A stretch of 64,000 nucleotides of DNA from Chondrosia reniformis (GCA_947172415.1 OX359192.1:3040501-3104500); one strand, 5' to 3'. Positions 12,801 to 23,335 are shown, counted from the first letter of the stretch. Notes: generated by a model not told the origin, from the letters alone. Made by a program: numbers and translations.

Positions 12801-15800
12801 GAGCCTGGATTGAACTATGTACATACAGATAACATACACAAAGCAGGGATATATGTGTGAAATATAAATAAGCCACCATATACAGGTAGACAAAAGGTGT
12901 TTTTGCTCATATTAGTCAATGGCATTACGCAAAGAGTTCAGTTAGTTGTTTTTGTGCTACCTTATGTGACTATGTGCATAATCCTCGGCGATGATTGCGC
13001 CATGTCACATGATGGGCACATGCTTCCATATGGCGTCAGTTTGCTCGGTGGTAAGCGATTTGTATCCCAGGTCTCAGCAATCAGCAATGACTCTCTGTAT
13101 GCACCGTTACCTTCACCAAAGGTAGCTCCATCTCCGCTGTTCGCATCAACGCACGTGCATGTGACTGACATGTGATTTACTCATTTTTATTCACGTATCT
13201 GCAATCTGATTGGAGTCTGCGGATCGCCGGACTCCGCCAAGAAATATGCACATAGTCCCCAGACCCATCTTCCACGGCGTCAGCCATTTTTTTGCGGAAG
13301 TTGGGGCTGGGTACGACCTTTTCGCAAGTTTCATCAGAACGATTGTTTCCACAGAGGCCAAAGTGTGTTACCCTAAGTGTATTCTATGTGATCTCCAAAT
13401 TTTGACGATTTCTTACAAGCCTTTTCGCCACCTTTTTCCACCTTGGCGATGCTCTCACGACTTACTCATGGAAATGCCGTTACTATTCTCCATCTCTTCG
13501 GCTTTCAGGTGATGTAGAGACTAACCCTGGACCTACAAGATTGTCTCAAAAACTAAAGACAAAGAAACTTACCGTTATCCATCTAAATACCTGTAGTCTG
13601 CTACGGCACTTCGACGAACTTTAACGTTTTGCTTCTGTCACTTGCCCAGAGATTCTCTGCCTCTCCAAGACTTGGTTGGACCCTTCTATCAACGATTCCA
13701 AGGTTTATCTTTGAGGATATTCTCTTGTTCGTCGAGATCGAAACCGCTTAGGTGGAGGTGTTGCTTGTTATACATCTGACACCCTTTCTAGCAAAGTCAT
13801 CTCCTGTGGGACTACTATGCAGGTCTGGAGTATCTGTGGGTTTGCGTCAATGGGACCCTCCTTCCTTCACAGTTGTTGGTTGGCTGCTTCTATCGTCCTC
13901 CCAGCTCTCCTGTCCAGTCAGTGCACGACAAATGTTCAACTATTGACAACATCCTCATCTCCAGTAAGTACTTCATTGCTTGTGGTGACTTTAATGTTGA
14001 TTTTAGTGACTCTAGCAACCACCTCTCCAAGATCTTACATGACTTTGTCCACTTACGTCTCCACAATCTAGCCATCAAAAGCATTCTACACAAGATTCAC
14101 TCTGACTCCGCCTCTGCCGCCAGACAACAGTTCAGGGTTACATCCTTGGATCACAGAAGGTGTCTCCACTTGGCACAGCAAGTTTTCAAATCTGTTAAGG
14201 GCATACACCCCCCTTATCTTAAAAACCTATTTAAACCCCCCATCTACCACTACCACACAAGAGGGAGTGCATCTGACTTCAACCTTCCTCCTGTGAAAAC
14301 CAACATGGGTAAACAGTCCTACACCTACCACGACACCTCCATCTGGAGATCACTTCCTACAGATGCAAAGACAGCCTCAACCCTGGCCACGTTCTCAGTG
14401 CTTGCTGGTAATTCTATAAACAGTTAACCTATTATTGTTCTTAATTTGACTTAAATTATTTTATTTATTTTAATGTATTATACCCACTCTCATTCCTGTA
14501 TTTCCTGTATTTCCTGTATTATATCAGAATGGAAAATAAACTGAAGTTCTACAGTCTTTGGAGAGGAAAGGTAAAACCCCTTTAAGGATCTGTGGAAAAA
14601 GGTCCAGAACCAACAAAGCTCCACACATCAGCTATATTCACTCCCAAACATTTACATTTACAGTAAATGATTAGTTGTCCCTTAAGATCAAATATTTCCT
14701 CCTTCCTATAGATTATTTTCAAAAATACACAAAATTGCATAATTTGTCATATGACGTTACATCACGGTAAGGGAAGCTTCGACCATTCAAGAGTATTACG
14801 AATTGGGCAAAGACACCTTTAGGCTATTTCACTTTAATGGATGTCAAAGAAAGCAAAGAAAAAAGTTTTGACTGGAAAAGTTTGAGATCATTGAAGTCAC
14901 TCAAAGCCTATACCTATTTTAATGAGGAATTGGTAAAAAAAAAACTTACGGCTCAGTCAAACTACGAACGCCAACTATATTTATATTAGATGTCACTATA
15001 TGACATCTTTGACTAGCAAGGTGTACACAGTGTATGTATGCTGTAATGTTATTTTTTCTGCCAAGTATCTTCGCAAGCTGGGTAAGTTGCAGTGACATGG
15101 CATGCATACGCACATCATTAACTGTTTGTATGTACTGTAAATCCCATTATTTTAGCGGAACCAAAAGTTAGAGAAACTGGATTTTACCCCTACACAGCGG
15201 AATTTATTATTAGCGACTTAAAAGATACATGGAAGTTGAGGAAGGAAATTAGTACGCACATACGTATACGGGTATGGATCGACTACCGGTTACATATGTA
15301 CGACTTAATTAAAAACAGGTACAGGTACGGGTACGGGTACGGGTGTTGTATGGTTTAAAAAAGGTAGCGTAGTAGTAGAAGTACTATATTTAGCAAATTC
15401 TAATTTTAACAGTAAATGTCAAATCGCTAATATAGCTACAATTTAATAGCACACTAATAAGGGATTTACAGTATATTTTTCCTTTCCCTCTCTTCATTAT
15501 CCTCTAATAATTATCACATGAATGCTTGTCATACTATAAAATCATCAACTAATTGAATAGCTAATCAATACATCATTATTATGTAGTCTTGGAGCCATGC
15601 AGCTGCTCTTTTGTTTAACCCTGAGCATCTGAAGCAAAACCAAGTAATGCAGTTGCCAAATAATGTCACTTGTGCTGGAACATTGCAGCAATGGCATGTA
15701 CCTCCCAAACACACAGTAACCCTACTTCCAGTTCGAGACATTGCCTTTCCCAAGTTGGAATACAGCAAACACAAATGGTGAAAATTTGAAATACAGTGGA

Positions 15801-18800
15801 ACCTCGTTAAGACATACAGTTAATAAGAATTTCTACCTAAGAAGAACATTTCAGTACCTTTTGGTTGGTTTCCGTATATACGTAGTGAATATAAAATATA
15901 CGCTTAAAATGAACCGTTTATTATGTATTTTTGGTTAATAAGAACCATTTACACAACATAAAATAAATTCCTCGTCTATAATACAACTGACTTTTTTAAA
16001 GATATCGCCTGAACGAGCCAAATCATGTCAAAGAAGACTCTATCACTCCACGAAGATGTACAGATACTGAAAGAGGTTGAGCGATGTCAGGAATGAGGCT
16101 CAAAGTCAAAAGTTGCTGCAAAGTATAAACTACCGAAGTCGTCATTATCAACACGCGAATTCTATTGCACAATTTCCTTATTAGAAGAACTAATATAGTT
16201 GGTCCATTAAATTTCTTCTTAACAAGGTTCCACTGTACGGTCTAAAGATATTGGCAATACCCCTTGAAGAATTCGGTAATTTTATTCTGCCAAATGCTCT
16301 TTCAACGTTTCAGTAACCCCTTAGCACCCTTGCTTCCTACACCAGTGTTATGGCATTTAAGTGATTTTACTTAGATAATTTGCCCTACATTGGTGTAGTT
16401 AGGCAGTTGGAACATTGCCAGATTGTTCTCAAAACTGCCAATACGCCAAAATAAAATCCTTTCAAACATTTCTGGTCATACGGTAATATCTGTTCATATA
16501 CAATTATTATAGCACTTAATTTAAACATCATCTACTTTGCAAATATTGGTTTTCAAAAAATCTTAAGTTAACTAAGCTTTTCTATCATACTTTATTAGGT
16601 TGAGGATTAACTTTGTTAAGGGATTGCTATGGTAAACATGTACATATTTGTCAGCAGAGTTGCAGAAAGTTACAATGCCCTTCGAGGATGACAACAAAAT
16701 AAAAAAATGAATTCGCCTATTTCTGGTTACCTTTAAGTGAGCCAAATCAGCACCATAAAATTCCAGCAACAAAGCCAACCTCTCTGCAGCAGTTGCATGA
16801 TCACTATAAGCAGTTTCAACAACATCAGAAGCTTCAGTGTGTCTCAGTAACTGACATACTCTACCTCGAAAAGCCTTAATGACAGATGTACGCTGAGCAG
16901 GAGTGCTAGAAAAAAAGTTAATATGCACCATCTGTAAAGGTATGTATGCAGAGAAAAGCTTACCCATATTTCAAAACCTTCTTGATCAAATGCTTGGAAT
17001 ACTTCAATTTACATAAGTCTCCCACATGTTCTACAAAGAAAGGACCAAAAGCATAACACTAAAAGAGAGGAATTCATGTGACAAGAAATGAGCAGGAAGC
17101 CAAACAAAGAAGACATATTTACATTGCCATTATTACAGAGAAGCCTTTCCCATCGTTATTCATAATGTTCAGGACACTTAAGAGTCTTCAATCGTTAAGA
17201 TTATGAATATATATATATAATCCAAATGATGCGGCCAAGTAGTTCAAGTGCGGGGATGGCAGATACTTGTTCTTCTACTTTGTTGTCAAAAAAAACATGT
17301 TAACTTAAGCATGCACATACTAAATCAATGTGCATACAAGTATTAAATCATTAATTTTTCCAAACTAGGGATTGGGCTTCCTTAGGTTTGAATGCACCCA
17401 AAGCATGTTACTTTTGAAGATGCTGAAATATTGGGCCCTTTTCAGATGCCATTTTCAACAAAAAAGAAGTGAGAAGTAGGGATAGCAGTGCCTACAATAG
17501 TGATTGGCACATCTGAAAAAGTAACGAATCAAGACAGTAATCGTATGGTAAGGCTAACCATGCAGAAGTAGCATACTAAAACTTAACCATACACATCACA
17601 TCCTGATGCATAAACACATAGAAGTGTACTCTCTAATTAAGAGCTCTCAATGATCTGCTATTCTCTCTTTGACTGTGACGATATTTCGAGTTTTCTCAAA
17701 GAAAACTTTAAAAACAAGTGCTATTAACTAAAAGGGGGGAATACAAGTTAAATAAGGTTAGAAGTAGGGGTTGCAGTACCTGCAACAGTGACTGACACAT
17801 CTGGAAAAGTATCTGCACAAGACAGTGTTGTAATGGTAAGGCTTAACATACTGATGTGGCATACAGTAACTTAATAATGCAGATCAATTCCATGTTTGGG
17901 CGCATCATCCCTCTATGGCTTATGATGTGCCCAAAACTAAAAGTGATGTGTGTGATTCGGTTTCATTATGCCACTTCTCCATGGCTAGCCTTAAATATGA
18001 GAACTGTCTTGTCTGAATACCTTTTCCAGATGTTTCAGGCACTGCCATCCCTACTTCTACCTTCATTTTTAAATGTTTTTAATTTAACATGTTTACCCCA
18101 CAGTTTTGAAGAATGGAGCGGATTTAAACCTTTAAAAGCTACATATAGCCACACACATAAACAACAGACAGAATTCTATAACACACCTCTAATTTCTTTA
18201 AAAATGTAGTCCTTCTCAAGAGATGATCCATACTGGAATATTGTCTGAACTATTCTTGCAGTGTCATGCTTCAGAGCCAGCTAGAAAGAAAAAAACATCC
18301 AAAACAGTTCTGTTGCTACCTGTGTGCTGGAAGCTTTGCTGAATTCGCTTATTGATGGAAGGGTGGTTTTCTAATCCTTTTGGTAGGGGTAGGTTTGTCA
18401 ATGGAACAATTAATTATTGACAGCTTAGTGTACTGAAACATACGCTAGTCTAGTTAGCCTATTGAGGGGAAAACTTCTGAAAGAAGCATGATCCTGTATA
18501 TTCAGTAAAACCTTCAGTACACTACCAGTGTCCATTAACACACAGCCTCTTGAAAAGAGCTATCTCTGTACGTAGTTCTCTAATATAGCAGAAGCTGCCT
18601 ATAAATAGATACAACATACTTCTTTAATGTGTCCCTTCGTTAAAAGCATCAAACTTTTAATAGTCTCTACTCTTTTGTCTTCACTGCAATCATGCCTATT
18701 TCATAGAAGAATGTAATACCCAAGAAAAGTATGTGTTTCAGTTCAATTTATGGCACCAGTAGCATTGTACCTTCGCAAAGTTTCCCATAAACCTTTTGCT

Positions 18801-19264
18801 TTTCCTTTGTAGGAATATCTTCCTCTTTGCTCCATTTTGTGTATTCTAGGTTCATTTCTTGTTAACACCTTCTTACACTCTGATAAACATAAGCAACATG
18901 ATAAAGTCTTATGCTACATACATATATATGGTCTAAGCTGGACACTAAGAAACATGCAGGTATGCACTCTATGGAGCAGCTCAGTTCTCAGTGAATCAAC
19001 ATGGCAACACTCTGAAGGTGTCCTAAGATTAGTTCATCCTAGCTGCCGCAGTTTCACAAGTCACACATAAAAAACAGTGAGTAATTTACTCCGAGTGGTT
19101 GCTCTTTTGTATCTGGTATCTTCGTCAACAGGTGACCGACAAACTGCATTTGATGACCTAGGCAAAGCCTTGTTTCCTCCTATCTTCTTGGTTCCATATG
19201 AGATTCTCTTCTTCCCTGCATTTTTCGCTGGATTAGAGGTTGCCTTGCTTTTTAACTTCGCCAT
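3845..19264 (-). CDS. PUM3: PUM3 (Puf6-like) Pumilio-repeat protein, 17 exons
   Basis: Exons on the minus strand: 19264-19090, 18879-18771, 18695-18620, 18280-18187, 17030-16964, 16905-16731, 11885-11782, 11686-11611, 11501-11403, 11299-11246, 11172-11092, 6538-6399, 5807-5662, 4678-4620, 4532-4439, 4377-4287, 3977-3845. The phases agree throughout and sum to 1,773 nt (590 residues plus TGA); the human protein is 648. Diagnostic stretches: LRRHDCSEDKRV, LKYSKHLIKKVLKYG, LLRHTEASDVVETAYSD, KHSMVHKVLWDYL, GAHATLMCIWHGTPKDRK, YGMRVLLYLLNPR, SKKDPKTRRMELLEAVS, IADPVGHFVIKQLI, RKWASINRGAFVL. The N-terminus is short and basic, as expected for a nuclear RNA-binding protein. In the family this is a nucleolar helical-repeat protein of ribosome biogenesis (known, not shown here). 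The start at MAKLKSK and the first intron are the least certain parts. Large introns hold two LINEs and several MITEs. Confidence 0.93.
4719..5287. mobile_element. pogo/Tigger-like MITE in a PUM3 intron
   Basis: The ends CAGTGGAACCTGTATATAA and, inverted at the right, CAGTGAAACCTGTG are flanked by TA on both sides (ATGTA before, TACAT after). The termini resemble those of the element at 15,794. Inside is a tandem duplication of about 33 bp near 5,161-5,227. No transposase remains. It lies in the intron between PUM3 exons 13 and 14. Confidence 0.7.
5412..5600 (+). repeat. Dispersed repeat carrying a hammerhead-like motif, copy 1
   Basis: About 190 bp aligns by eye with 12,045-12,240. Shared blocks include CCCAGGG, AAGGGTGGAATT, CATCCAAAGCTCT and TAGTTCCCTATAGGC-like text, and both run into a T-rich end. 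Part of it is also seen inverted near 2,205. It lies antisense in a PUM3 intron. The hammerhead-like core sits near its left third. The family could be a non-autonomous, ribozyme-bearing retroelement; that is inference. Confidence 0.65.
5446..5491 (+). ncRNA. Hammerhead ribozyme-like motif, well preserved
   Basis: Core CTGATGA at 5,452-5,458. Stem II is GGG/CCC (5,460-5,462 with 5,470-5,472). GAAA lies at 5,474-5,477, followed by a minimal stem III with loop AGCT and cleavage triplet GTC ending at 5,485. Stem I pairs GGGCCA (5,446-5,451) with TGGTCC (5,486-5,491): six pairs including one G-U. The bases at the foot of stem II (A5459, A5473) do not form the usual G:C pair, which could lower activity. 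The arrangement is type I, as known for PLEs and retrozymes. No folding program was run. Confidence 0.6.
6075..6345 (+). mobile_element. Degenerate tRNA-derived SINE
   Basis: The segment 6,200-6,270 (TAGCTCAATGGCAGAGT, then TGGTGGTCATAA) is a decayed version of the tRNA-like heads at 36,288 and 36,632. The segment 6,090-6,160 (GATGCCCCTCCCAATG, then AATGGGTTGGTCTTTA) matches the SINE body at about 36,487-36,560. As in the 36 kb locus, a body precedes the next head, so two units seem to be joined. It lies in a PUM3 intron. Confidence 0.65.
6817..7333. repeat. 390-bp dispersed repeat framed by 48-bp direct repeats
   Basis: Identical-looking 48-bp blocks (one mismatch) lie at 6,817-6,864 and 7,286-7,333, both ending GTGCTGGAGGTAGCCC. 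Between them, 6,883-7,276 is a repeat with a second copy at 37,880-38,250, sharing for example CGACGCTCTCCTACGAGAAG. The 48-bp blocks abut the 3-prime end of the LINE at 7,335, so they may be LINE tail copies (reverse strand ends in ATTCATTCAT) rather than a target duplication. The copy at 37.9 kb lacks them. Confidence 0.7.
7335..10290 (-). mobile_element. APE-type LINE (endonuclease plus reverse transcriptase), nearly full length
   Basis: The minus strand reads first an APE endonuclease: GNWNVRSL and LDILGLSETK at 10,244-10,090, then VMGDLNARVG and, later, GSDHHLVL. Next comes a reverse transcriptase with CVDLEKAYDRVDREML (motif A), HGVRQGCVMSP (motif B) and LLLFADDLMLVAEDN (motif C), and then a C-terminal part YGCETWTIQKRHMSRLQ and RRPRGRPRKRWMD. 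The frame is open at 9,934-8,162 and 8,146-7,388. One in-frame TAG at 8,160-8,162, right after motif B, separates the two, where the family usually has another residue before LFNLYMD. A frame change near 9,940-10,090 splits the endonuclease. The layout recalls RTE/CR1-like elements, but the clade is not settled. It is inserted in PUM3 intron 11 in the same orientation as the gene. Confidence 0.9.
10523..11039. mobile_element. TA-flanked MITE
   Basis: Left end CCGTATCTCTAATATAAGCC; right end, inverted, CCGTATTATCTCTAATATAAA; TA on both flanks. AATAGAAGCCC-like subterminal motifs recur several times at each side. Near 10,850-10,880 it contains GTTCAGTTCTTACTGACTGG, which matches the terminus of the MITE at 29,977-30,328, so a fragment of that second family may be embedded. 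No coding region. It sits in PUM3 intron 11. Confidence 0.75.
12045..12240 (+). repeat. Dispersed repeat, copy 2, with decayed hammerhead-like motif (12,083-12,127)
   Basis: Second copy of the repeat at 5,412-5,600. The place of the catalytic core reads CAGATTA instead of CTGATGA. The stem II segment AGGGTGGAATTTCC and the following GAAA survive, but stem I no longer pairs well. The ribozyme would be inactive. It is useful as an independent, older copy of the family. Confidence 0.6.
12960..14560 (+). mobile_element. CR1/L2-like LINE with a 2A peptide, internally deleted
   Basis: A relatively GC-rich leader (about 12,960-13,480) leads into a 2A motif and then an APE endonuclease: LTVIHLNTCSLLRHFDEL, EILCLSKTWLDPSI, RRDRNRLGGGVACY, and in another frame LLVGCFYRPPSSP and YFIACGDFNVDFSDSSNHLS. 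From about 14,100 the text jumps to the C-terminal tail of a CR1-type ORF2: KSVKGIHPPYLKNLF, TRGSASDFNLPPVKTNMGK, DTSIWRSLPTDAKTAS. The whole reverse transcriptase between them is missing, so this is an internally deleted copy. Frame changes and stops interrupt the endonuclease. It is inserted in PUM3 intron 6, antisense to the gene. Confidence 0.85.
13478..13534 (+). other. 2A ribosome-skipping peptide motif
   Basis: The frame reads RYYSPSLRLSGDVETNPGP, ending at the proline codon CCT at 13,532-13,534. D-V-E-x-N-P-G-P is the signature of 2A peptides, at which the ribosome skips one peptide bond. It stands directly upstream of the endonuclease, as reported for some APE-type LINEs of invertebrates. 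The upstream frame has no in-frame ATG nearby, so the true start lies further up or was lost. Confidence 0.85.
15133..15474. mobile_element. TA-flanked MITE with GGTACG microsatellite
   Basis: The ends TACTGTAAATCCCATTA and, inverted, TACTGTAAATCCCTTATTA define a 0.34 kb element. Inside, 15,317-15,343 is a short run of the hexamer GGTACG (about four copies). No coding region. It lies in PUM3 intron 6. Confidence 0.65.
15794..16235 (+). mobile_element. pogo/Tigger-like DNA transposon remnant
   Basis: The terminal inverted repeats CAGTGGAACCTCGTTAAG and CTTAACAAGGTTCCACTG are flanked by TA. From 16,025 the plus strand reads MSKKTLSLHEDVQILKEVE, and after a stop SKVAAKYKLPKSSLST: the N-terminal CENP-B/psq helix-turn-helix of pogo-type transposases. 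The DDE domain is absent, so this is a deletion derivative that keeps only the DNA-binding start of the transposase. Confidence 0.85.
17290..17465. repeat. Dispersed repeat fragment
   Basis: Shares blocks with 28,980-29,130 (for example AACTAGGGA followed by TAGGCT/TGGGCT, then AAGC(A/G)TGTTACTTTTG and ATGCCATTTT). More distantly it resembles 3,405-3,680 (inverted) and 23,085-23,335. It directly precedes a partial foldback element (17,473-17,600), as 28,980-29,130 precedes the one at 29,420, so the two may move together. Confidence 0.5.
17757..18061. mobile_element. Foldback (hairpin) MITE, full copy
   Basis: The arms read GAAGTAGGGGTTGCAGTACC inward from the left and, inverted, GAAGTAGGGATGGCAGTGCC from the right. 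The arms pair over roughly 120 bp, so the transcript would be one long hairpin. A partial copy lies at 17,473-17,600. Other members are at 22,770, 29,420, 36,870 and 45,528. It lies in a PUM3 intron (exons 4-5). Confidence 0.75.
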
Positions 19265-20056
19265 AGCCCGCTTCTTACGAGAGTCTTTCTTTAACTTCGG
19301 GCAGATAGAAGAAGATATACTCCTAAATGAAGAAATATACGGGTATTCACTTTAATGTAAACACCACGAACTACACAAACATTTTCCTTCTCTCCTTATC
19401 AAACGGAGACATCTTGTTACAGCAAACACGTGGTATAAACCACAAGCATTCTACCACACAGATAAAACCAATACGTCAGACTAAGACTGCATACGTATAT
19501 TAGGTCGAAGTTCTATTGATTATATGCTGTTAGTGAATGATGATGATGACTATTATGTATACATCCCTGTATCTCATGCATCTCCCTCCATCACTTCCTT
19601 TCAGTAAATTGTCCAACATATTAGCCCCACATAATAATGAAAACTGGCAGTTTGGTCACATGGCAAATATAGAGTAATGTTGGGTGTTATGGGACACCTA
19701 AGGAAGTATCCTTCCATAGACTTAAAGAAAACATTATATCGAAAGCTTTCTAGTCGTTTGGGTATGGTCAGACATAGTCTACTAAGGCAGCTAAATTTGA
19801 GATTCTCCATTTCTACATTATTAGTCTGCGAGGCAATTAATTGTAGATATTTGCTCGGCCATTACAGGGACATAGAGCTAGGCAGTCTCTGGACAATGCA
19901 TAGGCAGTTATCGTACAGTCATGGTGGAGCCGCTCATCATTGTAAAGTTGTGAATTTTGTTTTATTTTTTGTTTTATGTTTATCACAAAGCAATCAAACC
20001 CAAAATCAAAAATCAAAGCAAACTGGCTAAGCAAAAGGTTCGTACATGTCTGTATG
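19265..20056. other. Upstream flank of PUM3
   Basis: Should contain the PUM3 promoter just to the right of 19,264. No divergent gene could be recognised on the plus strand. Open frames that run across it are short and unconvincing. Confidence 0.4.
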
Positions 20057-20245
20057 TTAATCACAAAAATCACAAATAAAGAAATATTCTTCATGTACAA
20101 AAGCTTGATTTGTGTCTGGTATATTACTGCATCTTATGTGTATCCACTGATGATATCTATCACACTGTATCCACAGTACTCCACCATCTTCCTTTTCCTG
20201 TTTTTCACACACAGGGCAAGTCGCCCGAATTTTTGATGGGGGCAC
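20057..20245 (-). CDS. Isolated PHD-finger coding segment
   Basis: The minus strand reads IRATCPVCEKQEKEDGGVLW, then IQCDRYHQWIHIRCSNI and EEYFFICDFCD before a stop. Spacing C-x2-C, C then H, C-x2-C and the conserved tryptophan before the histidine fit a C4HC3 PHD zinc finger at a protein C-terminus. In genes such fingers read histone tails; they also occur in ORF1 of some LINEs. Upstream minus-strand text (to about 20,600) is rich in K and E codons but interrupted. It could be the last exon of a host gene or a transposon ORF1 remnant. Confidence 0.6.
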   Translation of the reverse strand: MPPSKIRATCPVCEKQEKEDGGVLWIQCDRYHQWIHIRCSNIPDTNQAFVHEEYFFICDFCD

Positions 20246-21619
20246 CTTCCAGTCCTCTCTCTCTCCAACTGCTTTTCAATTTTTCTTCTTGTCTTTTTTA
20301 TTCTCCTGCTCCTTCACATCATACTTATAACATCTTCTTCAGATAAGGTCACAGTACATGCTTTCCTAGGCTTCACATTGTTTGTTAATTTTTGGTACCT
20401 CAAAGAGCCCATCTATAGTTATTGTAGCCTGTTGCATGCATATGGTATTAGTAATATTGCCTAATGGTGGCTGCTTGGTCCCTTTTTTGACCCATGTTCT
20501 ATGCAGTACCTTTTAATGCCAATTCAGAGCTGTCAGCAGTTACTTTACACTCCTCAACAGATGGAGTAGGTGCAGATTCAACAGGGACTTGCAGAATGGA
20601 ATTGAACCAATATTTACAGGTACAGACACAGTTATAGGTTCTTTGCCACTAACAGAACTGCTTACAGAGCAATTTGCAGGTGCTAACTTGTGTTGGATCT
20701 ATTGCATCTTGGTTGTATGGATATGTACCACTTCTTTTGAAAGCAGTGGTTACGGTACTCACTTTTATGGTGGAATCATAAGCCTCTTTAAACACAGATG
20801 CAAAGCAACTACACCTTTTTTGTGGTTGAGGCGATATGTTGCAACTGATGTCTTCGAATTCTGTTTAAGTGGTGTAAATAATCCAACATCCAGGGCTATA
20901 AAAATATGTGATGAATGGGGATGGAGACAAAAGAGAAGAATTCCATTTTCATTGCAGAAAATTAAAATATCTAGGATGATAAGTGTGGCCATCAAGTATA
21001 GTAGGACAACTGGAATGGTGCGCCCAAACACAGAAGTGCATGATTAAGTTACTTAATTTCAGTATATATATACGTATTCAATTAAAGAAGAAAGATGGCA
21101 AATGTTCTTCTCCTGGCTTAATTCTCTTTTTATGTACTCATTAGCAACATCCAGTTTGTCACACGTATAATGTAGGATCATTACATGGTTTAACCTTGCT
21201 TGCGACGCTGTGTTCCTCAGGTATATACAACTTGATGTGACAGAGGGCACTCTCAGAAGTTGCATTATGCATCCCTAACTGAAACAACCAGCAGACCGTT
21301 TTCAGCAGTATTCATTGGGTAGTGGACAGGATCAAAATGCAGTCTTGATGCTATCGACTGATGCATGGTATCGCATCTCCTATACAGCTGCATGATTGAT
21401 AGGTTGGAGTACTTCAGGCTTGTCTTCAGCCCTCAAGCGCAGCAGCTGGATCAGAGGTTAGCTATCCAGTAGTTGTTAAAAGTTTGTCTTCTGCGTTTCA
21501 TCTTACCAGTAAGAACCTCATGCAGACTAGCACAATATACTTGATTCTTACTAGAGGCTGCCAGGATAGGAAAGCTTTAAAAGGTTGATTTCAGCTTAAA
21601 GCATTAGTAACCCTGCTTA
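20246..21619. other. Intergenic stretch, no gene supported
   Basis: A plus-strand frame at 20,589-21,047 is open but resembles nothing I know. Its end (about 20,985-21,055) carries a half foldback arm (GGTGCGCCCAAACACAGAAG). Nothing else could be identified. Confidence 0.4.
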
Positions 21620-22560
21620 ATACGCCTACTGCATAACTGCAACCTTAAGGCTAAAAACTAGAGAAATCACTACATATTCTGGAATGCCTGATTACAAAGA
21701 CACCATAGGCTGGGGTATTAGAATTAATCCTATATGTATGAAAATTATAGTCCTCTCTTATCATATGGTTTAGTAATAATTGGTTACTAGTTGATGGCCG
21801 TATATCTAAGTCTAAAAGGGGAGACTTCCTATAGGCTGTAATTTGTCTTTTTAAGAATAAGTTCTTTGGGGTAAATGACATTGGTCCTTGTTGAGGTCAT
21901 CAATTTACCTATAAGTAGCTATTGGAAAATGTAGCTAGGGTGATATTATTCTTAAGTAGTTATTTCATAAATTCATACTCACTCCTTGGTAAACAGAAGA
22001 ATGTTAACAATTAAAGAGGTTTACTAAATGATCGGCTGTGACTACATACTTTATTGGAGATATTGTTAGACCAAAAGTATTGACAACTTCTATGTATTGG
22101 GACTTCTTACAGGTATAGGCATGCACTCTGAATACGTTTAGCAATTAATCTTGACTTTAAGGAGGTTATGGGGATAGCTGTATATAAGGTGAGGAAAGTA
22201 ATTAGAACTAGCTAGTTGGGCTTTACTAGTGGGTATAGACCTAGGACTTCGAGTGAGTTTCGCCGAATTTAGAAATCTAGGAAGGGGTTTGGTAGTACAA
22301 TTGTGAGAGGCAGCTATGAATGTATGACTATAGGGCTCTTGTGCAACTTAGGCATCCAGTAAAAAGAGGAAAGGTTGTACCAGTCTGGTTTGGGTGCTAA
22401 GTGCTTTAGTTTTAAGAAATTAACGTGCTTTCTAATTAAATTTTGGGGTCATTTAGCATAGGTAGAGGTAATGCCTGCTTCTTTATGTCTATAGTAGGAC
22501 TTACACTCACCAGCAGGGGCTACATAAGATACTTACTGTGCTGGTCTGCTAGCAAGAATT
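21620..22560 (-). mobile_element. Old reverse-transcriptase relic, Penelope-like or related
   Basis: On the minus strand near 22,370 the text reads FYWMPKLHKSPIVIHS, then AASHNCTTKPLSRFLNS. Further along (21,881-21,660) it reads KSPLLDLDIRPSTSN, REDYNFHTYRINSN and PAYGVFVIRHSRICSDFSSF. These match, in order, the PYFYWLPKLHK, SSxCTT and SYGVYxSQLxRxAR blocks of a reverse-transcriptase family common in cnidarian and sponge genomes (recalled, not searched). The middle, with the catalytic motifs, is too decayed to read. It is clearly older than the PLEs at 53-64 kb. Confidence 0.65.
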
Positions 22561-22769
22561 CCTAAATTTGGGCCAGTAAGGGTCTTCTTGGGTACTGAGG
22601 ATAGTGGACTTGATATACAATTTAGACAGCTTGAGAGAGACCCTATCATTAATTTTCTTAAGGACAGCATTTCCCACTCACTAAATACAGAAGCAGACAT
22701 TTTTCAAAGGGCCCATGCAGGCAATTTTATATTTTCTAAGGCCTTCCTTCCAAAGCAGTTATCCGGTTG

Positions 22770-22935
22770 CAGTTCTAACACTCATACACTTCTGTGTATG
22801 GTTAAGTTACTTATATTTCAGTATGCAACTTCTCTATGGTAAGACTTATCAAATGCATAATCATACTTTTTTCATTACTTCTTTCAGATGTATATAGTCA
22901 CTGGTGTAACTCTGCCATTCCTACTTCTAACATCA
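22770..22935. mobile_element. Foldback MITE, one arm
   Basis: CACTTCTGTGTATGGTTAAG and, further right, GTAACTCTGCCATTCCTACTTC match the right arm of the family at 45,528 and 29,420. The left arm is missing or is represented by 20,985-21,055. Confidence 0.5.
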
Positions 22936-23084
22936 TTTCGAAACGTTCTTTATTTTACTTGTATTTTCCTTTTTTCTTCTTTATACTTGTTCTAATTAGT
23001 TTTCAAACTTCCTTGGCAAAAATCTAAAAAAATGGTGCCCGAGAAAACCACAATTCACAATTAGCTAACATGCTTAGAGTATAA

Positions 23085-23335
23085 GTTCGCATGTTTACAC
23101 TAGTCCATTTGAAAAAAGTTGATGAAAAAAATGGATTTCCAAATGGGCCTATTGCTGGCTAACCGCCGCTGTAGTGTCCAAACATGTTTTAGCATTTAGA
23201 AAAGTATACATAAATGGCTGCAACTAACCAAATATAACAGAAAATCGCTTTGGTGGCGATTTATGAGATGTTAATTGATAATAGATTGGATATGGTGGCC
23301 ATATATTTTCGCCATTTCAACTTAGACAGTACCAT
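23085..23335. repeat. Dispersed repeat fragment
   Basis: GTTCGCATGTTTACACTAG, TTTCCAAATGGGCCTATT and ATTGATAATAGATTGGATA resemble stretches at 3,405-3,680 (GTTAATTGATAATACATTG) and at 28,940-29,010. It is non-coding and lies just downstream of the gene ending at 23,480. Confidence 0.4.

Noticed and set aside
13210-13512. 100-codon frame upstream of the 2A motif as LINE ORF1
   Set aside because: It is in a different frame from the 2A peptide and shows no ORF1 features; it may be leader sequence.
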